Positions 32,576-44,515 are shown, numbered from the stretch's first letter. The stretch: 64,000 nt of DNA from Manduca sexta (GCF_014839805.1 NC_051124.1:1612001-1676000), one strand, 5' to 3'. Notes: a model not told the origin generated them from the letters alone. Numbers and translations: made by a program.

Positions 32576-33744
32576 ATGACACTAGGCCCAAGTGTGGTCC
32601 TTATTACCAGACATAAAAACAGGAAAAAATTAAAAATACAACCCCAAAATGGCGCCAAGAAAAAACCGAAGTCGTTAAGTCATTGTCATTGGAGATCATT
32701 TGTCGCGTCTTTGAAATCAAATGGGTGATTTTTTACTGGAGCTGTTTACCCACGGGGGGCGGGAGCACAGATGGTGTTGTACCACACCGTTTAATTATTG
32801 TTTTTTTGCGGTAGGTTATAAATTACATTATAGAACTTCTGTTATACGATGCTAGTCTTGACTTTCAGTAACCATTTGCAACATCACGCACAACTTTAAA
32901 TTAAATGCAAATACCTAACTGTCCTGCACTCGTAATCTTGATATTAAGTCTATTTCTTATTCACTCATAGGTAATCAGTGACTACACTAGCTACGATTTG
33001 CAACAATACATGTTACACTCGAACACAACGCTCTGTTATAATCATATTATAATGCACCCGATCCTGCCTACCTCACTCATTGCCATTGGTTACTCATACT
33101 TCCCATACATAATATATACAGGTCCCGTTTGCTCCGCACTAGTCTTCTCCTATCCTTAATGGTAGACAAGCTATATTCGGAAAGTTATTCTTGAATTTTA
33201 TTTTTTAAAAACTCTTAATCACAAAGCGTAACAGCTCGCATCCTTCTTAGCGGTAGAAATAGATAATGCAGTATAAAATCAGGAACTTTCGCATGAAAAA
33301 GCTCGTCAACAAAGTCGTTCGTTCGTTGTCCGCCACTACCCCAGCCCCTACTCCTAAATCCGTCACTGATGCCTCCTGATAGAGATTATATCCCACAAAC
33401 TCAGTGCTAGTACAGTAACAGTGGTTTCTACATTTCAGGTATGAAGTTCGGCACGTGAACTGCGCGGTATCGGGTTTCAATCCGCGTCCATTGTGAGGCG
33501 CGGCTCTTTGATACGCGCCGCTGACGGCCTATCTACTAGTACCGATACCAAATAAAGTATTTCTAAACTGTTTTTTTTATATTATTTATTCTTACGTGTC
33601 TTAGAAATCGGTTCGTGTAAAGTAATTTAAAAACTTGCTTTGGCATTAACATTATTTTCTTAAAGTCCAACTTATAGTAATATCAGTTCAATGGTTTAGA
33701 GCGTAACAAACAGATGACCTCTGAGATGAGTAAGTAGAATTTGC
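32576..33744. other. No feature recognised
   Basis: A degenerate B-box-like GGGTTTCAATCCGCG occurs near 33471. No gene was seen. Confidence 0.4.
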
Positions 33745-34010
33745 CACTTAACACTGGTGGTTGGTCAAATGTGAGAGTCTGCCTAGGTAGGTACTACCGC
33801 AATGTCTATTTCTGTCGCCAAGCAAATTGTATTTCGGTTCGAAGGACATTGTCGCCAGTGTAGCTACTGGACATAATGAGACTTAACATCTCATGTCTCA
33901 GGATGACGAGCGCAGTGTAAGACCAAACAATACTTCGTAACTCCAGGTGTTGGATAGTATTTCTACTGTTTATTAGGTGAACGGCAAGCTCGTCTCTTCC
34001 TTCATCCGTC
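33745..34010 (+). mobile_element. Family D retroposon
   Basis: GGTGGTTGGTCAAATGTGAG, ACCGCAATGTCTATTTCTG, ATAATGAGACTTAACATCTC and ATGTCTCAGGATGACGAGCG. A deletion near the 3' end removes CTTACCATCA. It ends GGCAAGCTCGTCTCTTCC. Confidence 0.72.
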
Positions 34011-35423
34011 TTCATATTATAAATGTGGACGCGCAACAGTTCTATAAACAAGAAAAATACCTCAGCTTTGTTTTTACGACAGTACGTTAACATCAACCAT
34101 TTAAAGGGGACCCAGACGTGACAAGAACTTAGCTAATGTTATTAAAATATTAACACAAAATATTACCTACTCTCCATTCGCAGCCCATATACGCTCCCAG
34201 ACCAAGAAGACAACACCTTAAAAACTCACAAAATTCGCAATGATTTTGCCAACCGTACCAATAGGAAGGGTTTAGCGGTTGCCGAAGCAATATCAAATGA
34301 TTTATATAAAAGACCTCTACACATTTGAATGGAAACGGTCCCGTAGGATTACAGGTTCCGAACACCCCTTCCCGTTTATAGATAAAACCCACGGAACTAA
34401 AAAAAAAACTATTCCTCCTTCCGTCTCTCGTATCTGTTTCGTTGCAATAGCGGTAAGTTAGGGTAATAATGGTCAAGGAGTAGGCAGAGAGGCTTTAATA
34501 CCTTGATAGAGTGTAAATAATCAGTGAAGAGCGAAGTATTCCAAAAGGTAACCTGACACACAATATAGGTACTAATACGGATAAATCTGCAATTCGTTGT
34601 AATGATAATTAGATTTTACATAAATTACAAAAGGGAAGGCAGCAGGAATCGAATTATATGGACCCTTTGCCACTGATATAAATTTTTAGTTGTCTAGGAT
34701 TCGCCATTATAAAAGCTGAGATTTGATAACTACATTTTATTTATTTATTTCAGTTATAATATACTCCCGATTATTATTACTGTGGAGGCGTTTCAAATTG
34801 ATAGTAATTGCTGCAGAATTCCTTACTGCCTACTAATATTTTGTATTTTTTTTACATATCTTATAATATTGAAATATTTTCGCAAACGTTCGCATTTAAT
34901 AAGGAATTCGGAAATATTAAAAAAAACATAGATTTAAAAAAAAAACAATTGTAAAAGTAGTCAACGTCAATTAATATCCGTATTAATTAATTTATGAAAG
35001 ATTTCGAGCGTTCGAAAATTTTCTTGACATCTATTCTAGTGTGGAATGTACGATCAGCAACAAAAGTCGATGAACAGATACTAATTTACAAAACACCTGA
35101 ACATTGAAACGGATCATAAATCACTTACCAAAGAGGAGTACAGATTAAGGTTATCATTTCAATATGGATACCAAAGTAAAGGATTGGCTGAAAAAAATAT
35201 GAAAAAGAAACTGACGTTTACGCTTTGAATCCTTCAAAGAGAATCTCCTGCCACAATAATTTTGAATTTACACATTTGTTCCTTAAACCGGCCAGTGCTC
35301 TATAAAATAGGATATTTAAAATGTAACTAACCTATTCCTATTAATGTTAAAATATTACTTACTAATATATTATGATGTTTTGTCCGTACTTAATAATTTA
35401 TAATTCTGGTTATTAACTTCAAT
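34011..35423. other. AT-rich stretch, nothing recognised
   Basis: A 108-codon minus frame and a 60-codon plus frame cover 34150-34476. Neither has family motifs or a plausible exon boundary. Confidence 0.4.
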
Positions 35424-35637
35424 GTATACTATTATATAATTATATAAACCTGAATAGTTTGTTTGTTTGAATGCGCTAAACTCAGGAACTGTTTAACCGA
35501 TTTTAAAATATTTCACTAATAGGAAGCTACATTACTCTTAAGCGCTATATGCTACTTTCTATCCCGGGTAAATATAAAGCAAGACTTTAGTCCTTGAAAA
35601 ACATTTTCACGCAGACGGAGTAGCGAGCCAAAGCTAG
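35424..35637 (+). mobile_element. HelB: Helitron-like element
   Basis: Starts near TATACTATTATATAATTATA, continues GAATAGTTTGTTTGTTTG, AATGCGCTAAACTCAGGAAC and GCTACTTTCTATCCCGGG, and ends AGCCAAAGCTAG followed by T. The first C of the TC end is changed. Confidence 0.68.
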
Positions 35638-35972
35638 TATGTTATAGAATAACAATTTAATTGAAATTCTGGACTGTTGAAAAAAAAGCTTGTATATAAA
35701 ATAAAGAATTTGCTAATTTCAGCCACATTTGTATTTACTACAGATCATAAATAATTGTCGCTAGTAATGTTTACCAGTGAATGGTTTGACAGCGTTCAGC
35801 TACTTTTGTAGTTCAATTATGACAAGTTGTTTTGTCTTTAAATAGTCAGTAACTTATGGTAAATGATAATGATTAGGAAATATTGGAAACAAATAATGTT
35901 CAAAGACTTCTGTTGCTGACTGTACAATTAAAATCAGATTATTCAGCTAACGAAATACAAAAAGAAACGATT
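35638..35972. other. No feature recognised
   Basis: AT-rich. The A-rich AAAAAGAAACGATT just before 35973 is the complement of a T-rich terminator for the minus-strand tRNA gene. Confidence 0.4.
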
Positions 35973-36045
35973 CGACCGTGACAGGACTCGAACCTGCAAT
36001 CTTCGGATCCGAAGTCCGACGCCTTATCCATTAGGCCACACGGTC
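35973..36045 (-). tRNA. tRNA-Arg-TCG: tRNA-Arg (anticodon TCG)
   Basis: Its reverse complement is identical over 73 bases to the three plus-strand copies, with anticodon TCG. Downstream on its own strand the sequence continues AATCGTTTCTTTTTG, a good RNA polymerase III terminator. Upstream it is preceded by CATCAT. It is the only copy of the four on the minus strand. Confidence 0.97.
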
Positions 36046-36299
36046 ATGATGCCTAAGTGTCCGTAAAAGGCTTTAGTCGGAGTTTATATGAAGAATATAG
36101 GTCAAAGTACAATAAACTATTTTATAAATGGTAGTTCTTTTACGCGAACACCCGCCTGGATATTGTTTGTAAAGTTTTTACTATTTCTAACGCGAGATGT
36201 CAGTGTTATATTCAAACAATAGATATTTTTTTAACATTATAGCAGTAACATGTTGAGTTTTTTGAAGGTTTGAGTAAATTGACATCGTGTATTGGACTT
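36046..36299. other. No feature recognised
   Basis: AT-rich interval between the tRNA gene and a SINE-C copy. Confidence 0.4.
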
Positions 36300-36673
36300 A
36301 CTTAAATGATTCATTCCTAACCGAATTTCGGCCACGGCGGATAAGCTCAACGGAGATCAGCCACGCAGGAGATATTATAGTGCACCAGTGAGTTCGTGCG
36401 CAATACACAAGCGCTCTCTGTTCCTTCACTCATTTAGTCCGGTGAAACAGCAATCCGACATGACCGGAACGCAAGACCAATGACTTTACGTGCTTTGCGA
36501 GGCACGGGGATATCACACCGCCAAGCTCCTGAATCCGAGCTGCGACTGAGTAATTTATAAAATGGAAAAACTCAATCATAATTAATTTTGGGCCGACCCG
36601 GGATCCGAACCCAGGACTTCAGCGCTGTAGTCGTACTCGTACCATGTACAATAACAACTATGCCACAGAGGCA
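36300..36673 (-). mobile_element. SINE-C, full length
   Basis: On the minus strand it has the SINE-B type tRNA head (complement of GCCACAGAGGCA at the right edge, B-box complement GGATCCGAACCCAGG). The body differs: ACTCAGTCGCAGCTCGG, GGCGGTGTGATATCCCCGTG, CTGTTTCACCGGACT, GGCTGATCTCCGTTGAGC, GCCGTGGCCGAAATTCGG. It matches 57108-57483 throughout. Confidence 0.75.
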
Positions 36674-37300
36674 AACAAATGTCACTTAAGTCATATATTA
36701 CCAACCACCATGACTCACCAAATATATTTTTACATACTTTTAGAGGAACGCAGCTACACACAGCAGCCAGATTGCTCTTTATCTCGGTTTTATGCAAGAC
36801 AGAGGTAGTACCCCGGTTGAGCTTTACATCTTCAACAAATATCTACAGAATCTACAACAAAACACATCATCTCAAATTCCCTTTCATTTACCAAGGTCAT
36901 TCCCTTTGATGACTCCATAACCTATATTAATATATGTAGGCCCTTTACATACAAAGGTCCAAGTAGAGGACCACTCGAGACCTAATCAAAGGGCTCTCAA
37001 CCCATTTACAAGGCCATTGAGAGCACGCAGCGAGATGGAATGACCCTACATGAGTACAGATGATATTTACAAGCGCCTTGTTTCTTGATCGTATTATCTA
37101 CACTTCCGTATTAGTGGGGAAGTTTGTTTGTTATTTCTAGTCTCTCAAACTTCAGTATAGAAAAAAGTTCAATAGAAAGTTATTGACCCTAAGTGACATA
37201 AAACATGATCCATTTTGATTTTAAGACAAAAAACGTACGAAAAAAATTAAATATAATTAAAAATATATACAGAAAAAATACGCCGACATAATTTTTTATT
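36674..37300. other. No feature recognised
   Basis: Short overlapping frames at 36582-36909 lie partly in the SINE-C and have no motif. Confidence 0.4.
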
Positions 37301-37520
37301 GTAAAATTAGAATATTTTATTAAATATAAACTATTTTTCGGCTTTTAAAGTTTTAGTTTTACTCCCGACATTTCGTAGACTTTGCAACCTTTGTGGTCGC
37401 GGGAGGGATTGAGGTGTTGTTCATCCGTAAAGTCAAAGTTACAATATCTACCTACATTTTACAATTATACAACTTTTTAAATTTTATCTGTTGGTGGTTA
37501 AATTATTTTACCAATATTTA
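37301..37520 (+). repeat. Family G, partial
   Basis: AAACTATTTTTCGGCTTTTA, TTTTACTCCCGACATTTCGT, AGACTTTGCAACCTTTGTGG and GCGGGAGGGATTGAGGTGTT. The centre with its GC-rich palindrome is better preserved here than in other copies. Confidence 0.55.
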
Positions 37521-38217
37521 ACTGCAATTTGCCGCGCGACTTGGTTTCTCCGCGGCACGCAAACCTTTTCAACATTTTCTTATACTGTATTATTGGGTGA
37601 TGAGTATTTTGTTACGACTGTTTTTATTTAACACATACCTACAAATATATGCATTTTTGGCACATATTCCTTGTTGAGGTAGACCATAGAAGAAATGGCG
37701 GGACGAACTGGAATCATTTCAAAATAACTGATTCACTATAACGCAGGGTGGTGATTCATGGAAGGATCTTGGGGAGACGTTTGCCCAACATTGGGACATT
37801 ATAGGCTGATACAACTACAACATTCCTTACCTTATATACTAGCAGCATCCACCATTACCATAACTGGTAATTAGCTATCAAAATAGCTTACCAATGTCCC
37901 ATTACCACCTCAAACGTCCAACATAAAAATGTTTTGATTTTGACAAGACGTCATCTTGCCTTCAATGAAATCAAACAGTTGGAATAACATAAGTAATGGT
38001 AACATTAGAATGTACACAGCACGCATCTGGTGCGCGTTTCAAAGCGTTCCTTATTAGTGAGCGGTCTGTCTGGAGTGCTGTATTAATACAATCTCCACAA
38101 AGTAAGTAAAGTTCAGTATAGCAATAGATATATTGTATGTAATATGTTATAGACGTAGGATTCAGTATAGCGATATATTTTCTGAATATCATGTTATAGC
38201 GGAAACTGTATTATTTG
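37521..38217. other. No feature recognised
   Basis: No coding or shared repeat signal. A short TATA-rich imperfect repetition lies around 38105-38205 (GTATAGCAATAGATATATTG / GTATAGCGATATATTTTCTG). Confidence 0.4.
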
Positions 38218-38330
38218 CATAATGATTTCTTATCTTTACGCGAATGTTATGCAGTAAAATTAAACTATTTTTCGGATTTTCTCGGGGTTTTTATATTTTT
38301 ATAAAATTGTAAAAAAAACTGAAAAATTAA
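38218..38330 (+). repeat. Family G end fragment
   Basis: TTTACGCGAATGTTATGCAG, AAATTAAACTATTTTTCGGA, then TTTTCTCGGGGTTTTTATAT. Confidence 0.6.
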
Positions 38331-38639
38331 TAAAATATAAAACGATTAGCTCATCAAACGTAACGGCAATATTTTTTTTTGTGTCGCGTGAGGAACTTTA
38401 AATTCTGTCTTGAATTAAAATCCATTTAGGCCGAAACATTTTTATCACAAGCCAACACATTTTTAAACAAAATATACAAATTTTTTTATGTATCCTTTGT
38501 ATATCCAATTTGAAAAATCATCTTTTGTCGTTATCAGTGTTTTATTATCTATTTAATTTATTTAATATTTTTTTTATCTATTTAAGCACCGGTAAATACG
38601 TCACAATACCTTTAGTGTACATACAACAGAAATTCGGCG

Positions 38640-38845
38640 ATGTATTACAATGTAGCCAGTGTAACTACCTACTGGACATAATAAGACTTAACATCTCATG
38701 TCTCAGGATGGCGAGCGCAGTGGAATACCAAACAATACTTTGTAATTCAAGGTGTTGGATGGTGTTTATTGTTCAAGGGTAGTCTTATCGCTTACCATCA
38801 GGCGAACGGCAAGCTCGTCTCGTCATTAAAAGCAATAAAAGAAGG
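38640..38845 (+). mobile_element. Family D retroposon, 5'-truncated
   Basis: It starts inside the family at TTACAATGTAGCCAGTG and is then complete to CGCTTACCATCAGGCGAACG, CATTAAAAGCAATAAAAG. 5' truncation with intact A-rich 3' end is typical of target-primed reverse transcription. Confidence 0.78.
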
Positions 38846-39129
38846 AACAAAACGCAAAAGCATTCTAACCCAAATAAAGAATGTCGGTCCGCCAAGATCC
38901 TTACAGTAGCATCTCATACGTTGTATGTTGTCATGTTCTTTAATGGACCATGTTATTTGTACGAACATCGACATCGACGTAGCAATCGTGGCGCTCACTG
39001 ACTTATTAATTTGTTTTCGATGTGATAGACTTTGAGGGTAAAATTTTGAATCCGACATGCCGGCATAAATGTTACAACTGCTTGTCTAAGGGCACTAAGA
39101 AACACTTATTAATTATTTAGATAAAGCTT
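38846..39129. other. No feature recognised
   Basis: An 86-codon minus-strand frame (38798-39058) overlaps the family D tail; its ATG-side half has no recognisable motif. Confidence 0.4.
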
Positions 39130-39315
39130 ACGGTTCCACCTTTACCAAAAGTCCTCATGTGTACTGTTTATATATAAAATATGCCTATGCATGAGTCCAG
39201 GACCTCAGCTTTCTGTATGGCAAATTTCATCTAAATCTGTTTAGCGGTTTCTGCGTTTATTTGTAACAAACATGCAAACACCTTAATTATTTTGCGTTTA
39301 TAATAATAGTAAGAT
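39130..39315 (+). repeat. RTE-like LINE/SINE 3' tail
   Basis: GGCAAATTTCATCTAAATCT, GTTTAGCGGTTTCTGCG, AACAAACATGCAAACACC and TATAATAATAGTAAGATGAG follow the common insect tail AAATTTCATCAAAATCGGTT...TATAATATTAGTAGGAT. Confidence 0.55.
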
Positions 39316-39811
39316 GAGATAGTCAGATATCTTCCAACATTCCGAAAGTAACCGGTGCCTTCAATGGGACATAATGGGATGCACTTAATAAAAAAAAATG
39401 TAACAGGTAGCTAAATAAAGACCTTTGTACTTTCAAATGACCACCTGTGGCGGTCGAACTAAGCGGAATTTTTGCTTAGAAAAAAATAACAGCTAAATCG
39501 TTAAACACTAGAGCAAAATCCTCTTGCTTGATATTATTTTGTAATACTGGATGCAATAAACATAGATATTTTATGATTTTATCATTAATATTTGTGACTA
39601 TAGTGAATATTGACACTTTTTTAATGAAAAGACGTATGAGCTTTAAAGTTCTCCAAAAGCTTCTGTAAACCAGACTAAAGTTCACACTCTTTATTAATAC
39701 TAGAGTTTTAGCTACCCTAGACTGTTGAGTAGTATAAAGTAATTATGATATAAAAATCAATATTCTGACCTATTTCCAAGCTAAAGCTTTGTGAAGTCAT
39801 ACAGTCAACAT
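39316..39811. other. No feature recognised
   Basis: AT-rich upstream flank of the fourth tRNA gene. A 69-codon minus-strand frame (39476-39685) has AT-driven composition. Confidence 0.4.
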
Positions 39812-39884
39812 GACCGTGTGGCCTAATGGATAAGGCGTCGGACTTCGGATCCGAAGATTGCAGGTTCGAGTCCTGTCACGGTCG
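39812..39884 (+). tRNA. tRNA-Arg-TCG: tRNA-Arg (anticodon TCG)
   Basis: 73 bases identical to the other three copies. Like the 19.3-kb copy it is preceded by CAACAT. The TTTCGTTTTTTG directly after the gene supplies the clearest terminator of the plus-strand copies. Confidence 0.97.
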
Positions 39885-40467
39885 TTTCGTTTTTTGTTTA
39901 AGATAGATGAGCTTTCATGATCAGATTTTTCTAATCATTGTAAAAACTTATAATAATAATTTCCTCTAGTCTAACTCAAACAAAGCTTATTCTATAGTTT
40001 TTACTTTTGAAAAAAGCTTAAAATTTTCGTATGCTATAATAAATCATTTTAAAAAATAATTAGATATAACCTGCAATATTTTTTTATTATTAGTTCTAAA
40101 ACAATTTAACTTCTAATATGTAAACAGGACAATCACAATTAAACATTTTAAATTAATAACGAAACTTATAGATAATATAGCTACTCGCCATGGTCAGTAG
40201 CTCGCCATCAGGCATGCGAGTAGCTCGTACAAAATAATCTCGGTCGTAAGTGGAACAAGCCGACAGTAATTGATATAACATTAGGCGAGTGATCGGCGGC
40301 TACAACTTCTGTACGGATCATAGCCAGTGAAACGGTCTTGTTGTGATAACTGGCCGTTAAGTGGCTTCCTTGTGGATCCAGGAGGCGAAAGTGGATCGTG
40401 GTATATTGGTATTTACTGGGTATTAAAAGGATATACTACTAGTGCAACTATTATTACACTTATATTA
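39885..40467. other. No feature recognised
   Basis: Near 40187-40232 the words GCTACTCGCCAT, GTAGCTCGCCATCAGGCATG and CGAGTAGCTCG form a small imperfect repetition. Nothing else was seen. Confidence 0.4.
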
Positions 40468-40775
40468 TTACTGGTGGTAGGTCTCTCATATGTGAGAGTC
40501 CGTCTGTGTAGGTGCCTCCGCAACGTCTATTTCTGCCGTTAAGCAGCAGTAAGTAGTCACTGTTGTGTTCCCGTTTGAAGGACATTGTAGCCCGTGTTAC
40601 TACTGGACATAATGAGACTTAACATCTCATGTCTCAGGATGGCGAGCGCAGTGTAATACCAAACAATACTGTGTAATTCACGGTGTTGGAAGGTGTTTCT
40701 ACTGTTTATGGGCGGTCGTATCGCTTATCATCAGGCGAACGGCAAGCCCGTCTCGTCATTCAAAGCAAAAAAAAT
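40468..40775 (+). mobile_element. Family D retroposon, full length
   Basis: It starts CTGGTGGTAGGTCTCTCATA with the palindrome CTCTCATATGTGAGAG, contains AAGGACATTGTAGCCCGTG and GATGGCGAGCGCAGTGTAAT, and ends GGCAAGCCCGTCTCGTCATT, CAAAGCAAAAAAAAT. Confidence 0.78.
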
Positions 40776-41734
40776 CAATTTTGTGGATGTTTGTAAAAAG
40801 TAAACTCAACAACTGCTGCATGGTTTCGGATGTAATTTTGAACTACGATATACCTGCTCCTTAATTAACATATAGGTGAGTTTTTATTCAACATAAGTGT
40901 ACATTTATAAAAGAAGTTAGCACTTAATGAAAAACAATAATGAGGTAAGCTAAGTGCGCATTAGTTGTACTTCTGCCTACCCCTACGTCCAAAACTATTC
41001 CGATACAGCACACGTCCAACACAGATGGTAGAGTTCATAAATATTAATGACCTAATTAAAAGCAAGTCAACTGTGACTACCACCGTTATTATTTTAACAA
41101 GAGGGTGTGGCATTTGGTGCACCCCTACTAACAGACGGACATACTAACTTATTTATAATCCTATAAACTAGTATGGTTCACGAAATAATGTAGAACCTGA
41201 AAATAGTTTGCCAAATATAGAGAATTAAATCGTCATACAGGTCGAAAATTGTTACGCTTCCCTGTTAGAGCCGGGTACGTGCAAGTAGGAGAAATAGAAG
41301 CTTATTGCGATGTTAAAAAGTTCAAATTTGTTTGCACTATAAAAAACAAGACCTAACAAGTAACTCATGGTTTTAGAAATAGACCGTAGCTTACGATGCT
41401 TAAAATATACAAACCTTTCTTGCAATTACAAGATTGAATGAAAGTTAACAACTCATTCAACTGATGAAGCGTTCGCGACAATATCGATAAAAACTTGTAA
41501 CGGCAATTTAACTAATTCCAATGCGCATAGTTTTTGCGATAAATCTGGAATTGAAATGTGGTATTGCTAGACGTTTTCCCTAACGCCGGACGGCGCCGCG
41601 GGAGAAAATTGTATTTATAGCGACTTTCCACGAGAGAATCTGAGGCTGATTGATTTTGTTTGCTATGTTAGTTGATGACGGTTACCAATGATGGACGTTT
41701 CCAGCCTAAGTTGGTCAAAGGGTTACCTTTTTAA
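40776..41734. other. No feature recognised
   Basis: A small GC-rich patch lies at 41580-41605 (GCCGGACGGCGCCGCGGG). No gene or repeat was recognised. Confidence 0.4.
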
Positions 41735-41825
41735 ACAGACCGGCATAATTTGTCAACTAGCGATGTGTAATGATTTCTCATCAGTCTATACTCAACCTGG
41801 ACCCTATGTGGGGTCACTTTTTCGG
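41735..41825 (-). repeat. Family E fragment
   Basis: AGACCGGCATAATTTGTCAA, ATGATTTCTCATCAGTC and TGTGGGGTCACTTTTT follow the minus-strand family order, eroded. Confidence 0.5.
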
Positions 41826-42600
41826 AACCGCATTAAAAAAATCTAATATTTTAGTTCATTGCTTTCCGTTTGGGTACAACACTTCGTACGATTTTTTTAT
41901 GTTAAATTTATTCCCAGTAATTCCTGATTTCCTATGCAAAATTAAAGTAAGTAATTCCTAATTGACCTCCCACGTAAGCAATGTTCTCTGACCTGGTATT
42001 TGAACCGAGAACTTCCTATAGGCAATATAGTATGGTGGACCAAAGAAATGATAATATAACACTCATCGAAAAATATAAAAATAACATGAATCTGAAACAT
42101 TACGTCACAAATATCAAAATTCATATACATCATAATATAACACCTTTCCTCCATTCAGGATTAGGCAACGATTACGCATTTGCTATGTCCATCATAATTA
42201 AACTACAAGATAAATGGTACATTTGGCTTGTATCCTGCAACCAGACCGGTTAATGCACTAGCCGTGTCTACCGGCTTCTAACGGGATCACTTCCGCTTCC
42301 TGCAGTTACTCGCAATTTAGATGGTTTCTGGATTCGCATGAATGTGGAAAACTGTTGGGATATTTATATAAGAATTAAAAATTCACCTAAAAGAGAGGCA
42401 GAGGTACAACTGTTATATTCAAATAGTTTATTTCCGTCTTGTGATGTGGCTAAATCTAACCAAATAGATAAATTCCAAAAACTCTTTTATTGGAGCCGAA
42501 GATTTACTTTATATTACTTCGGAATCGAAACCAGACGCTCGCTGCTTTGAGACATAGATCGCTGGCTCAAATGCGACCTCAGCCACTTCTACCTTTCTGT
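41826..42600. other. Possible eroded tRNA-like head, otherwise unassigned
   Basis: GGTATTTGAACCGAGAAC near 41995 looks like an inverted B-box. Frames at 41942-42550 have no recognisable motifs. Confidence 0.35.
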
Positions 42601-42606
42601 TGTATT

Positions 42607-42680
42607 CACAGTTAAAGATACCATTCTTTAATGGTGAAGGATACCATCGTAAGGACATCCATGCAAGTGGAACTTACACT
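42607..42680 (+). repeat. SINE-A fragment
   Basis: TTTAATGGTGAAGGATACCA followed by TCGTAAGGACATCCATGCA corresponds to the SINE-A centre (GGTGAAGGAAAACATCGTGA). Confidence 0.4.
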
Positions 42681-43117
42681 GCAGTTACCCTAAACTTTAA
42701 GGTACACCTTAAACTTCTTCATAAGAATTGTGAAAACAAAAAATATTCCAACAAGCATACAATATGAGGGAGAAACCTTTCACCTTATACTTTAAAATCG
42801 TATAGGTCACATTCAAGAGACGAGCGTCACAATTACAGTCAAGTGCAGTAACATTTACCAATTTTATACAAGAATAAAAACTGAGTAAAATCTCGTAAAC
42901 AAAGCCGAGGTATAACAAGAATTTCTTACCAAAAAACAGAAGCATAGATTATAAGAAACGTAATATAATTTATGCGGAGGCGGTTGCGATAAATCGTACC
43001 CCGGCTAATATTGACTCGGGATAAATTATGGATGGGGAACGCGCACCTAGCTTCTTAAATATTTAATGTTACCTATGTTCTTTTTTAGGGTAATTATTGG
43101 CCTTAAACGCAAAGACT
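42681..43117. other. No feature recognised
   Basis: A 78-codon minus frame (42709-42945) is unsupported. Confidence 0.4.
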
Positions 43118-43335
43118 GTGGGTACATCTACCGACTTCAAAATAGGAGAAGGTTCTAAATTTGACTGTTTTTGTATTAATGTTATGCCATATCTTAGACG
43201 GTTATAATTTTAAATATTTTTACTACATCATTTTGATGGATTTTAAAGGCGTATGAGGTTATATAAACCCTTGGCGGGATAAACATCTCACTGCGCATTT
43301 TCAAGGACAAAAGAAGTCTAGTCAAAGCTAGTAAA
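43118..43335 (+). repeat. ACCGACTTCAAAA repeat and HelB-like 3' end
   Basis: ACCGACTTCAAAATAGGAGA (about 43131) belongs to the same repeat type as 4170. 43245-43335 ends GTCAAAGCTAG followed by T, resembling an eroded HelB end. Confidence 0.4.
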
Positions 43336-43592
43336 CCGCTTTTGTTTCTATTTCTTACATCTTACAAACTTTAGTATTAAAATGTTTATTTGTAGATCAC
43401 GCAGAAATTTTTCATCGGTGGTTAATCTATTGTCATTTGTCTCCTAATTAAAAAATACACACTCGGAAATGGCAATATCTAAAACATTACTATTTGGGAT
43501 TTTATGGAAATGGAATTTTGTTTAGATTCTGGTATTGCTGAAGCACTCATATTATGATATATTTTATGATAGGGTTAAAACATTTTATCCTG
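43336..43592. other. No feature recognised
   Basis: AT-rich, no signal. Confidence 0.4.
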
Positions 43593-43770
43593 GTAATAGG
43601 TATATATGAAAGAACCCGTCTGGTAGTTATGATAGACATATTTAATGTGTCAGTATGAAGCCAATCTCTCAGGGTAAGGAGCATCATGCCATATTACGGT
43701 GTTTAGGAACAGTCATGCTTACCATCAAGCGAGCGGCTTGCCCAACATTTAGTTAAAAAAAGACTTTTAA
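43593..43770 (+). mobile_element. Family D retroposon, heavily deleted
   Basis: GTAATAGGTATATATGAAAG, AACCCGTCTGGTAGTTATGA, and near the end ATGCTTACCATCAAGCGAGC with an A-rich AGTTAAAAAAAG. The middle is lost. Confidence 0.45.
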
Positions 43771-43794
43771 TAATTGTTTTTTTTTTATTTATTA

Positions 43795-43905
43795 ATAAAT
43801 AAATACGCCTTTTATCCCCGGAGGGGCAGGCAGAAGTGCAGACAGAGCACCCACCTTTCGCCATAATATGATAGGGTGTTAGCCTACCGCGATATGCTGT
43901 TGATG
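43795..43905 (-). mobile_element. SINE-B 3' part
   Basis: TACGCCTTTTATCCCCGGAG, GGGCAGGCAGAAGTGCAG and CACCTTTCGCCATAATATG are the complement of the SINE-B body end. A 79-codon frame starts inside it. Confidence 0.62.
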
Positions 43906-44304
43906 TTAAGATTAAAGCAATATCACTTGGCCGTGTCGGATTTCAACGCCCACAATACAACTATTCCATCAATTATTGATTTATTTATTGCTATAAAAAC
44001 TGCCAATATAGGGCATAGTCGCTCAACTTTAAAGAATCATACACACAAGAATGTCCGAGTGTTTGGTATTCCTCCCGAACCGTGGCCACGTAACGCGACT
44101 TTAAATCGATTATGAATTCCGCTTTATCGGAATACTAAATCCTATGTGACGTTCATAATAAAAGGCGGTGCTTTTTTATGTTTTGTGAACGACGGCTTCA
44201 TATTACATAGAAATATGTACGTGAGTTGAAGGACTGTTATTGATTTTTAAATTGAATTATATGTTTTTGGATCAATTGCATTCTGTAGATAGAATTTTAT
44301 TCAG
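43906..44304. other. No feature recognised
   Basis: No coding or shared repeat signal. Confidence 0.4.
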
Positions 44305-44400
44305 AACTAGCTGTGCCCGTGGCGTCGCCCGTGTAGAAATCAGTGTGTCACAAAGTTTTTCTCGCATAATTACCAACACACGAGATTTTTTACAACCACG
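44305..44400 (+). repeat. Fragment of the ACTAGCTGTGCCCG repeat
   Basis: GAACTAGCTGTGCCCGTGGC followed by GTCGCCCGTGTAGAAATC is the start of a very common insect dispersed repeat, associated with RTE-type LINE/SINE elements. Confidence 0.5.
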
Positions 44401-44467
44401 TGACCTCTTCAACAGCCTATATATTTCAGTCAATTTACATAAAACCTTTATGTACTATTAACCTAAA

Positions 44468-44515
44468 CCTTAGGATATATTTTATATTCGGGTGGATATA
44501 AAATATATCCTAAGG
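44468..44515. repeat. Perfect 20-bp inverted repeat with 8-base loop
   Basis: CCTTAGGATATATTTTATAT (44468-44487) and its exact inverse (44496-44515) around TCGGGTGG. The arm resembles the ATATTTTATAT-containing end of family E. Confidence 0.8.

Noticed and set aside
34150..34476. 108-codon minus-strand frame
   Set aside because: Low-complexity composition, no known motif, and an equally open frame on the opposite strand.
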